From Sulfurovum sp. (lineage in GTDB: Bacteria; Campylobacterota; Campylobacteria; Campylobacterales; Sulfurovaceae), in the NCBI GenBank assembly GCA_020721385.1, contig DYMW01000022.1, forward strand, positions 1 to 5,464: a stretch of 5,464 nucleotides of DNA. Reading direction: 5' to 3'. The notes beneath the pieces are model-generated. The model was given only the letters and a program-made list of their open reading frames with translations. It did no database searches and was not told the DNA's origin. Made by a program: the position numbers and the translations under genes. How positions within the stretch are numbered: the first letter of the stretch is position 1; every line of letters begins with the position of its first letter. Shown one piece after another: positions 1 through 5,439 of the stretch.

Positions 1-70
1 TATCCACGTTGTTTAGCCAATCGGAATGTTGTAAATTGAAGTCAAATTTTGACTCAATTTTACTCAACAC
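1..70 (-). CDS. possible 5' end of a further ORF, runs off the window edge
   Basis: A minus-strand frame is open from a TGA at 98-100 to the window edge. It has candidate starts GTG at 70 or TTG at 67, which would overlap the end of the CBS gene by 11 or 8 bases. The visible peptide reads about 22 residues (it includes KFDFNLQHSDWLNN) and looks protein-like, but I do not recognise it. No convincing ribosome binding site precedes either start and there is no ATG. An open stretch this short is easily due to chance, so this is only a possible continuation of the operon. Confidence 0.2.
   Translation of the reverse strand, partial: MLSKIESKFDFNLQHSDWLNNVD
36..57. terminator. AT-rich inverted repeat after the CBS gene, weak terminator candidate
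   Basis: Just beyond the CBS stop codon, TTGAAGTCAAA pairs with TTTGACTCAA, giving a stem of about nine pairs with one bulged base and a loop of about three. Only two or three pairs are G-C. The run of T after the stem is short on both strands (TTTT on plus, TTT on minus), so it would be an inefficient terminator at best. It also overlaps a possible open reading frame and may simply be coding sequence. Confidence 0.2.
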
Positions 71-452
71 TCTGCATAAGTACTTCAATAATATCCGTCA
101 TGGTCAAAATGCCTTTTAACTCATTGTTATCAATGACTAAAAGACGTTTTATACTTTGCGTTACCATCATTTTGGCAGCATACTGAACGTTTAGCTTTCC
201 AGAAACAGAGATAGAAGGCATCACCGCAATATCATAAACATTCAACAAATCAATATCACCATCTTCGGCAACAATGGTTTGTAAAATATTTTTAAATGTT
301 ACCAAACCATACGCACCATCAGGACTATTTTTTGATACAATCACTGAACGCACACCATGCTTTTTCATCAATTGTAGAGCTTCTCTTACCGTTGCCATTG
401 GGGCAACATGAATTAATTTTTCATAAGGGGTCATTAAATTTTCAACAAGCAT
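60..452 (-). CDS. stand-alone CBS-domain pair protein (130 aa)
   Basis: This is a small soluble protein made only of two CBS domains, roughly residues 1-64 and 74-128, with no membrane segment or catalytic domain. The family marks are MTPY near the N-terminus and the two closing beta-alpha motifs GLVTFKNIL (49-57) and GILTMTDII (114-122). CBS pairs generally bind AMP, ADP, ATP or related adenosyl ligands and gate enzymes or transporters. The second domain has the usual ribose-binding T-x-x-D (Asp120), while the first has Asn55 there, so one site is probably degenerate. The start is the ATG at 452, with AAGG (461-464) eight bases upstream and only 12 bases after the PII-like stop. The position points to sensing for the DUF1538 transporter (inference). 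The CBS assignment is firm; the target and ligand are unknown. Confidence 0.9.
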   Translation of the reverse strand: MLVENLMTPYEKLIHVAPMATVREALQLMKKHGVRSVIVSKNSPDGAYGLVTFKNILQTIVAEDGDIDLLNVYDIAVMPSISVSGKLNVQYAAKMMVTQSIKRLLVIDNNELKGILTMTDIIEVLMQSVE

Positions 453-464
453 TTTTTATTCCTT

Positions 465-815
465 TTATATCATCGACTGAATATCAGTTTCAAATTTATG
501 TAATTCATTGGTATCTAAACCTGCCACATGGCTAAGGGGTAATGTAAAAACAAAACCACCATTTTTAGCGTTATCCAAATCAAACTTAATCCGAATCGCT
601 TTCATCACTTTCATTGAAAGTTTTCTTGGCAATACAAATAAAAGAACTGAAACATTCTCTTCTAATGTTAATCCAAAAAACACTTTTTTCTCTTCAAGTC
701 CAATATTCTTACCATGAATAATGGTCACACCACCTGCACCAGCCTCTTTGGCTATTGCAATTGCCGTCTCTTCATCTTTATCTTCTATGATCGCAACCAA
801 TGCTGTAAATTTCAT
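465..815 (-). CDS. PII-like (GlnB/GlnK-fold) regulator, divergent (116 aa)
   Basis: Length and pattern fit the trimeric PII signal protein fold: a first strand (FTALVAII, 3-10), an acidic helix (11-25), a second strand (GVTIIHG, 29-35), a loop in place of the T-loop (about 36-50), a hydrophobic third strand (VSVLLFVLP, 55-63), a basic helix (64-78), and a C-terminal NGGFVFTLPL segment (85-94) matching GDGKIFV of GlnB. The T-loop region is about five residues shorter than in GlnB, and the protein has no tyrosine at all, so Tyr51-type uridylylation is impossible. GlnB residues Lys58, Lys90, Arg101 and Arg103, which contact ATP, fall on Val55, Phe88, Gly99 and Asp101. PII proteins often dock onto a membrane transporter encoded next door (GlnK/AmtB, SbtB/SbtA). 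This gene overlaps the DUF1538 stop by four bases (ATGA), so the DUF1538 protein is the likely partner (inference). The fold call is good; the ligand is unknown. Confidence 0.82.
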   Translation of the reverse strand: MKFTALVAIIEDKDEETAIAIAKEAGAGGVTIIHGKNIGLEEKKVFFGLTLEENVSVLLFVLPRKLSMKVMKAIRIKFDLDNAKNGGFVFTLPLSHVAGLDTNELHKFETDIQSMI

Positions 816-2317
816 GCTACACTCCTATTTAATTGTTTTCGTTTATATTCAGCATATATTCCATATCCCATTACCGTTAACATCGGAAAAAGTGACGCAA
901 AAGCAATCAGTCCAAATCCATCAATGAGGGGATTACGCCCTTCAATATTTTCAGCCAAACCCAATCCCAATGCTGCGACCAAAGGCACAGTTACCGTTGA
1001 AGTGGTCACACCACCACTGTCATACGCAATAGAAATAATATATTTGGGTGCAAAATAGGTAAAAACAATCACAAAAAGATACCCCACCACAATATAATAA
1101 TGAATTGGGTCACCCACCACCAAACGATACGCCCCAAGAGCAATACCAATCGCCACACCAAATGCTACCACAATTCGTAACATATTCTGCTGTATCATCC
1201 CTTCACTAATCTCTTCTGCTTTAATGGCAATGGCTAATAGAGCTGGTTCTGCCATGGTGGTTGAAAAACCAATCAAAAAACCAAAAAGATAGATAAGAAG
1301 ATTGTTCTTCATGCTTGTTAACTGAAATGCAATGGTCTCACCAATAGGGAAAAGCCCCATCTCTAACCCAACAATAAATGCATAAAGTCCTAAGAGAACC
1401 AAAATGATACCCGTAATAATCTTATGTAAATGGGCTATAGGTTTACGAATAACAGCGTATTGAAAAAAGAAAATCACCACCAAAATAGGTGCAACATCTT
1501 TAATAACACCCACCAATTCCAATAAAATATGCATAAGGGAAAAGGTATAAACAGGTGCTTCCAATGAGACCAGTGTACTACTCTTTACAACCATTGAGCC
1601 AACATCAACTCCCCAATAGACAATGATTCCAAAAATTTGTACAAAAATCATGGGTGTTAATGAAGCAAAGGCAATGAGTCCAAATCCATCAATCGCAGGA
1701 TTTCTACCTTTAATACTTGAAGCCAATCCAATCCCCAATGCTGCTACCAAAGGTACGGTCACCGTTGACGTTGTCACACCTCCACTGTCATACGCTAAGC
1801 CAATAATTTGTGCTGGAGCAAAAAAGGTTATCACCACAACCAAAATATATCCTGCAACAATATAGTAATGAATAGGATGACCCCACAAAATACGCATAAC
1901 ACCTAAGGCAATGGCAAACCCCACAGAAAAAGCCACCGTCATACGTAACCAAAAAGCATCAATCAATCCATGACTAATCACCGAAGCTTTATCAGCAATG
2001 GCAATAAGTGCTGGTTCGGCTACTGTGGTTGAGAAACCTATGGTAAAAGCAAAAAGTAGTAACCAAAAAACAGAACCTTTTCTGGCAAAATCAATAGCAA
2101 GATTTTCACCAATGGGAAAAATTCCCAATTCAAGTCCTCGAATAAAAAGTGCCAAACCAACAGCAACAATGAATAAACCAATAACAATAGAGAGTATATT
2201 GTTAGGTACAGCTTGGATAATAAACCCTTGAAAAAATGCCACTACCAAAATAATGGGTAACAAATCTTTAAAAGAGTTTTTAAGATCATGGTAAAATATT
2301 TTTATGCTTTCTTTCAT
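812..2317 (-). CDS. two-repeat DUF1538 membrane protein, putative cation/H+ antiporter (501 aa)
   Basis: This is a polytopic inner-membrane protein with about 12-14 hydrophobic segments and two copies of the DUF1538 unit, about residues 16-235 and 272-491, joined by a linker of about 36 residues. Paired motifs sit exactly 256 residues apart: GLELGIFPIGE (61)/GLEMGLFPIGE (317), GFSTTVAEPAL (94)/GFSTTMAEPAL (350), PIHYYIV (148/404), AYDSGGVTTSTVTVP (175/431) and GFGLIAFASL (211/467). Charged residues kept in both halves are Glu63/319, Glu71/327, Glu101/357, Asp177/433, Arg205/461 and Asp210/466. As I recall, separate DUF1538 proteins UmpA and UmpB of Halomonas act together as a Na+(Li+,K+)/H+ antiporter; this protein would be the fused form, so antiport is an inference. 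The ATG at 2317 is the only start after an in-frame TGA, and its ribosome binding site is weak. The PII-like gene overlaps its 3' end. Confidence 0.9.
   Translation of the reverse strand: MKESIKIFYHDLKNSFKDLLPIILVVAFFQGFIIQAVPNNILSIVIGLFIVAVGLALFIRGLELGIFPIGENLAIDFARKGSVFWLLLFAFTIGFSTTVAEPALIAIADKASVISHGLIDAFWLRMTVAFSVGFAIALGVMRILWGHPIHYYIVAGYILVVVITFFAPAQIIGLAYDSGGVTTSTVTVPLVAALGIGLASSIKGRNPAIDGFGLIAFASLTPMIFVQIFGIIVYWGVDVGSMVVKSSTLVSLEAPVYTFSLMHILLELVGVIKDVAPILVVIFFFQYAVIRKPIAHLHKIITGIILVLLGLYAFIVGLEMGLFPIGETIAFQLTSMKNNLLIYLFGFLIGFSTTMAEPALLAIAIKAEEISEGMIQQNMLRIVVAFGVAIGIALGAYRLVVGDPIHYYIVVGYLFVIVFTYFAPKYIISIAYDSGGVTTSTVTVPLVAALGLGLAENIEGRNPLIDGFGLIAFASLFPMLTVMGYGIYAEYKRKQLNRSVA
822..826 (-). 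promoter_or_regulatory. Shine-Dalgarno AGGAG for the PII-like gene
   Basis: AGGAG lies six bases before the ATG at 815, inside the last codons of the DUF1538 gene. It is the strongest ribosome binding site in the window. Together with the ATGA stop/start overlap it suggests high and coupled expression of the regulator. Confidence 0.7.
845..1504 (-). repeat. second DUF1538 repeat unit (residues 272-491)
   Basis: This is the C-terminal copy, starting at VIKDVAP and ending just before the basic tail YKRKQ. Register with the first copy is constant at 256 residues from IKD (272-274) to the last membrane segment. The main differences are in the second membrane segment and the loop around 331-340. 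Silent base differences in identical protein stretches show that the duplication is old rather than recent. Confidence 0.85.
1613..2272 (-). repeat. first DUF1538 repeat unit (residues 16-235)
   Basis: This is the N-terminal copy of the internal duplication. It aligns without any gap to the second copy 768 bases downstream in the gene. It runs from the FKDLLP segment through the EPAL, PIHYYIV, DSGGVTT and GFGLIAF motifs. Across residues 175-220, 41 of 46 positions match the second copy, while many third codon positions differ. Confidence 0.85.
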
Positions 2318-2327
2318 GCTGTAAGCA

Positions 2328-2412
2328 TACTCATAACAGAGTCAACTATCCCTATAAAAAGCATCAATAATTAGTTATTTTAAGATACATGTAACTTATG
2401 TACTCATACAGA
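2328..2412. repeat. direct repeat bracketing the argB/DUF1538 gap
   Basis: TACTCATAACAGA at 2328-2340 recurs as TACTCATACAGA at 2401-2412, with one base inserted or deleted. The copies start 73 bases apart, close to seven helical turns. One lies directly before the DUF1538 start codon and the other directly after the argB stop. They could be paired operator sites, but chance similarity in AT-rich DNA is possible. Confidence 0.35.
2351..2356 (-). promoter_or_regulatory. weak -10 candidate for the DUF1538 cassette
   Basis: On the minus strand the gap reads GCTTTTTATAGGGATAG. TATAGG after a T-run would place a start of transcription near 2344 and give a short leader of about 27 bases. No -35 match was found, which is not unusual in Campylobacterota. 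The 96-base gap is the only break in an otherwise gapless series, so an internal promoter is reasonable, but the match is poor. Confidence 0.3.
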
Positions 2413-2413
2413 T

Positions 2414-3265
2414 TTATAATTGAATACAGGTTCCAATACCTGAACTGGTTAAAATTTCTAATAAGATTGAGTGTTCAACACGACCATCAATAATGTGTGC
2501 TTTTTTAACCCCACCACGTAGTGCTTCAATACACGCATCGACTTTAGGAACCATACCCCCTGTAATCGTACCATTGGCTTTCAAGGCTTCTGTTTGTTGA
2601 ATATCTAGAGCACTGATAAGATTCATCTCTTTGTCTAAAACCCCTGTTGTGTCTGTTAAAAAAACAACTTTTCTAGCTTCAAGGGCAATGGCTATTTGAC
2701 TGGCTGCCAAATCGGCATTGATATTAAACCCAGGATGTCCAATGGTTGGGGAAGAGGCAATGGGTGCAACAACTGGCACAAAACCATCATCAATAATATT
2801 ATTCACAATTTTAGGATTAACATGTTTAATGATACCTGTATAACCGAAATTTTCAAAATCCTTTGGAATCGCCTCTAAAAAATTGGCATCTTTACCAGAA
2901 ATACCAATGGCTTGACCACCTTGATTGTTAAGCAATGAAACAATCTCTTTATTGATTTCACCAGAAAGTACCATTTCTGCAATACGCATCACCTCTTTGG
3001 TGGTGACCCTTTGACCATCAACAAATTGGGTTTTAATCCCCAAATCACTCAATAAATCAGTAATACTTTTTCCACCACCATGCACAATAATGGGTTTCAT
3101 TCCTACCGTATGCAACAACACAATATCTTGTGCAAATTGTTGTTTTAAGTCTTCGGATGTTTGGGCTGACCCACCATACTTAATAACTATTTTTTCATTT
3201 GCAAATCTTTTTATAAAAGGTAAAGCATCTAATAGGGTTTTAACAACTTCTATTTTACTTTTCAT
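2414..3265 (-). CDS. argB: acetylglutamate kinase (283 aa)
   Basis: This is a cytoplasmic enzyme that phosphorylates N-acetyl-L-glutamate with ATP, the second step of arginine/ornithine synthesis. Motifs, numbered from Met at 3265, are KYGGSA (29-34, Lys29 for phosphate), VHGGG (61-65), SGKDA (123-127), NINAD (181-185), FLTDT (202-206) and GTITGGMVPKV (232-242, Lys241). They appear in the order expected for the amino acid kinase fold. An N-terminal helix before the first strand (VVKTLLDALPFIKRF) and a C-terminal H-S-I-L-L-E...GIGT segment are features of arginine-inhibited hexameric enzymes, so feedback inhibition by arginine is likely. Two ATGs are possible: GGAG (3275-3278) is nine bases before 3265 but only three before 3271, so 3265 is preferred (3271 would add Met-Pro). 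The gene overlaps the lpxK end by 11 bases. A lipid A gene as upstream neighbour suggests simple co-transcription. Confidence 0.95.
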   Translation of the reverse strand: MKSKIEVVKTLLDALPFIKRFANEKIVIKYGGSAQTSEDLKQQFAQDIVLLHTVGMKPIIVHGGGKSITDLLSDLGIKTQFVDGQRVTTKEVMRIAEMVLSGEINKEIVSLLNNQGGQAIGISGKDANFLEAIPKDFENFGYTGIIKHVNPKIVNNIIDDGFVPVVAPIASSPTIGHPGFNINADLAASQIAIALEARKVVFLTDTTGVLDKEMNLISALDIQQTEALKANGTITGGMVPKVDACIEALRGGVKKAHIIDGRVEHSILLEILTSSGIGTCIQL

Positions 3266-4187
3266 GGGCATACTCTCCGACGTAGTGATTAATTTTTTCT
3301 AAAATTTCATTTTTGATTTGCAATTCTAACTGCATAACTGAAAGGGGTAACTTAAAATCTTCCATTTTAACAGCATCTTTTTGCGTAATCAAAAGAGAAG
3401 TAACATCGGCAATCTTCATCTTTTTTCTCAGGTCATGCTCATCAAAATAGGAATGGTCTTCCAAATAGAATTTATCAATAACGCCTTTAGGTAAAAAAGG
3501 GTTTAAACGCTCAGGATTTGAAATGGCAGTAACCAACAACATTCTTGGAGTTGCATTAATGACCTTTACCACCCTTTTAAACTCTTGGTTTTCATACAGT
3601 TGCATATTGGAAAAAGCTTTCGTAAAAAAAAATTCACGAAAAGGACCTGCAGGAAAGGTCATGTAATTTTTGATGGTTTGAGGAAAAAGTAAAATCTCAA
3701 ATTTTTTAATATTCACACGATTAAAACCATCATCCAAAAAAATAACTTTTGCACCTTTTTGTAGTGCCAACTCAATCGCTTTTTCTCTCTCTTCACTTAC
3801 CATCACTGAAGCATAAGGTAAACTTTTTGCCATAAGCATTGCTTCATCACCCGATTGAAACACATCGGTCAAAATTCTACCTTGATGACTTACTTCAACC
3901 AAACCTCGACTCTGTCGCCCATAACCCCGTGAGATAATATAACTCTGCCTATAATGTGATGCCAAAGCTATCAAAAAAGGAGTTTTACCACTGCCACCAA
4001 TGGTTAAATTTCCAATACTAATAATCGGAATAGAATAATCCTTTTTAGGCGTCAAGCTACGTCTAATCAACATTATTAAACCATACAATAAGGATAGTGG
4101 GAATAGAAAAAAAATCAAAACCCAATCAAGAAGATTGGGTTTAAAAAAAAGTCTCTCAAAGAAAGAAACCAAAGCCTTATTTGCCAT
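3255..4187 (-). CDS. lpxK: tetraacyldisaccharide 4'-kinase (lipid A kinase, 310 aa)
   Basis: LpxK adds the 4'-phosphate to the lipid A disaccharide at the cytoplasmic face of the inner membrane, so the organism makes Gram-negative lipid A. An N-terminal membrane helix (about 20-41, WVLIFFLFPLSLLYGLIML) is followed by the Walker A motif GNLTIGGSGKTP (59-70; Lys68, Thr69). Then come SRGYGRQSRG (86-95), GDEAMLMA (113-120; Asp114 is the likely catalytic aspartate), LDDGF (151-155; Mg2+-binding aspartates), FPAGPFRE (178-185), DHSYF (244-248; His245) and ITQKDAVK (267-274), all in family order. Length is usual for Campylobacterota LpxK. The start ATG shares one base with the upstream stop (TAATG), and no Shine-Dalgarno precedes it, so translation probably depends on reinitiation after the DegT-type gene. 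The end overlaps argB. Confidence 0.95.
   Translation of the reverse strand: MANKALVSFFERLFFKPNLLDWVLIFFLFPLSLLYGLIMLIRRSLTPKKDYSIPIISIGNLTIGGSGKTPFLIALASHYRQSYIISRGYGRQSRGLVEVSHQGRILTDVFQSGDEAMLMAKSLPYASVMVSEEREKAIELALQKGAKVIFLDDGFNRVNIKKFEILLFPQTIKNYMTFPAGPFREFFFTKAFSNMQLYENQEFKRVVKVINATPRMLLVTAISNPERLNPFLPKGVIDKFYLEDHSYFDEHDLRKKMKIADVTSLLITQKDAVKMEDFKLPLSVMQLELQIKNEILEKINHYVGEYAHEK
3273..3278 (-). promoter_or_regulatory. Shine-Dalgarno GGAGAG that decides the argB start
   Basis: GGAGAG lies inside the 3' end of lpxK. Its GGAG core is nine bases from the ATG at 3265 and three bases from the ATG at 3271. The usual 5-10 base spacing therefore favours the downstream ATG. Confidence 0.55.
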
Positions 4188-5323
4188 TAAATATGAGCGT
4201 GTGCTACTTTTTTAACCGCGTTACAAACAGTTTCAACCTCTGCATCGGTTAATGACGCATACATCGGTAGAGACATTACTCGTTGAAACGCACCCAAAGC
4301 CACTGAATAATCAAAAACTTTCATCGAATATTTTTGTTTATAATACTCTGTGAGATGTAGTGGCATATAGTGTACCGCGATTTTAATGCCCTCTTTTTTA
4401 AGTTCATTCACGAAATGGTCACGATTTTTATCTATCTCAACAATATATTGAGAAAAAACATGCTCATTTGAAAAAGTTGGTAGCGTAACGTGATGAACAT
4501 TCGCAAGCAGTTCATTGTATTTAGAAGCAATCTCTTTTCTTCGAGCAATGGTTTTTTTCAATGCTTCAAAATCTGCCAAACAATATGCTGCTTCGACTTG
4601 ACTCATATCATACTTCCAACCAATATCAACCACATCATAGATATAATTAACATTCCCAAATTTATCACTTACCTTATGGCTCATGCCGTTAAAACTAAGT
4701 AATTTTCCACGTGTATAAACTTTTTCATCATCGGTAACGAGTATACCACCATTGACAATCGAATTAGACAAATGTGGTGCAAAACTAAAAACAGTAATAT
4801 CTGCTCCAGAATTACCAATGTAATTACCTTGATATTGTGCACCCATCGCATTACTTGCATCTTCAATTACTTTAACATCGTACTTTTTTGCTAAAGCATA
4901 GACCTTCTCTAAATCCATCACTTCACCAGCCATATGGTTAAGAATAATTGCTTTTAATTTTTTACTTTGATTTTTTTCTAAAGCAATTTCCAGTTTGACT
5001 AAGTCAATATTATAATTTTTACTTTCGATATCAACAAAAATTGGTTCTGCATCAAAATGTCTTACGGACTGAGGAACAGAAGGAAAAACATTAATACTAC
5101 AGAGGACTTTATCTCCACGCTTAAAATCTAAAGCACACATGGCTAAATGCAATGCCGATGTTCCACTATTTGTGGCAATGACATACTTACAACCAATTAA
5201 TGCTTTAAAAGAATTCTCAAGCTTCTCAACTTTATTCATATCTGAAAATGTAAGAACATCTTCAATATATTGTTTTGTATTTTTTTGAATCGTTGGTTTA
5301 TAAAACTCTATTATATTTTGCAT
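4187..5323 (-). CDS. DegT/DnrJ/EryC1/StrS-family protein lacking the PLP lysine (378 aa)
   Basis: The full-length fold-type I aminotransferase frame of the sugar aminotransferase family is present: NSGTSALHL (52-60, phosphate-binding loop), GDKVLC (70-75), VIEDASNAMGA (152-162; Asp155 for the PLP ring, Asn158 where Gln or His is usual), GWKYDMSQVEAAYCLADFE (235-253) and the C-terminal VMSLPMYASLTDAEV (349-363). Typical members convert keto-sugar nucleotides to amino sugars using a lysine in an FSFHxxK segment. Here that segment is FSFAPHLSNSIVNGG (179-193), with Leu185 in the lysine column and His184 before it. The codon is TTG, two bases from AAG, so a single read error does not explain it. 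The protein may be a non-transaminating relative, as in the His-containing 3-dehydratases, or a pseudoenzyme. It is first in the block with lpxK, which suggests an envelope sugar or lipid A role (inference). A weak ribosome binding site precedes the ATG. Confidence 0.88.
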   Translation of the reverse strand: MQNIIEFYKPTIQKNTKQYIEDVLTFSDMNKVEKLENSFKALIGCKYVIATNSGTSALHLAMCALDFKRGDKVLCSINVFPSVPQSVRHFDAEPIFVDIESKNYNIDLVKLEIALEKNQSKKLKAIILNHMAGEVMDLEKVYALAKKYDVKVIEDASNAMGAQYQGNYIGNSGADITVFSFAPHLSNSIVNGGILVTDDEKVYTRGKLLSFNGMSHKVSDKFGNVNYIYDVVDIGWKYDMSQVEAAYCLADFEALKKTIARRKEIASKYNELLANVHHVTLPTFSNEHVFSQYIVEIDKNRDHFVNELKKEGIKIAVHYMPLHLTEYYKQKYSMKVFDYSVALGAFQRVMSLPMYASLTDAEVETVCNAVKKVAHAHI

Positions 5324-5355
5324 CTTGTTTCACTTTATTTAGTTTGATATTTTGC

Positions 5356-5361
5356 ATTATA
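5356..5361 (-). promoter_or_regulatory. -10 element (TATAAT) for the DegT-lpxK-argB block
   Basis: A perfect TATAAT in the context GAGTATAATGC lies 32 bases before the start codon at 5323, implying transcription from about 5349 and a leader of about 26 bases. No consensus -35 is seen at 16-18 bases upstream; that region is AT-rich and is occupied by one copy of the TTTAACATAA repeat. This fits housekeeping promoters of Campylobacterota, where the -35 is poorly conserved. Confidence 0.6.
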
Positions 5362-5379
5362 CTCTATTTATATTAAATT

Positions 5380-5439
5380 TTATGTTAAACACAATATAAT
5401 TTTTAATGTTTTCTTATGTTAAATCTAAATTATGTTAAA
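5380..5439 (-). repeat. three direct copies of TTTAACATAA upstream of the first gene
   Basis: On the minus strand the 10-mer TTTAACATAA occurs exactly at 5430-5439, 5414-5423 and 5380-5389, with starts 16 and 34 bases apart. A degenerate partial copy (AAACATTAA) lies near 5403-5411. The copy nearest the gene overlaps the place of the -35 element. This may be a repeated regulator site; AT-richness raises the chance of coincidence. Apart from this and the -10, I see nothing in 5324-5464. Confidence 0.45.

Noticed and set aside
296..927. Plus-strand frames at 296-535, 508-717 and 721-927
   Set aside because: They are shadows of the CBS and PII-like genes, whose protein motifs and ribosome binding sites are clear on the minus strand.
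714..1058. Plus-strand open frames at 714-1058 and 1623-1865 that encode similar peptides (NAATKGTVTV...)
   Set aside because: They are antisense to the two copies of the DUF1538 DSGGVTT region. Their similarity only mirrors the internal duplication, and no ribosome binding sites were seen.
2314..2334. Six-codon frame (MSMLTA) whose TGA overlaps the DUF1538 start ATG, possible leader peptide
   Set aside because: It has no ribosome binding site, no run of a regulatory amino acid and no attenuator hairpin after it; such tiny frames are common by chance.
2381..2405. Inverted repeat TACAT...ATGTA after argB as a terminator
   Set aside because: The stem is only five pairs, nearly all A-T, and no T-run follows on the minus strand.
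4490..4866. Open frames at 4490-4702 (plus) and 4681-4866 (minus) within the DegT-family gene
   Set aside because: Both lie wholly inside a full-length conserved gene in another frame and their peptides show no recognisable motif.
4187..5323. The DegT-family gene as a broken pseudogene
   Set aside because: The frame is complete over 378 residues with all other family blocks in order. A missing lysine alone does not show decay, and it heads a coupled gene set.
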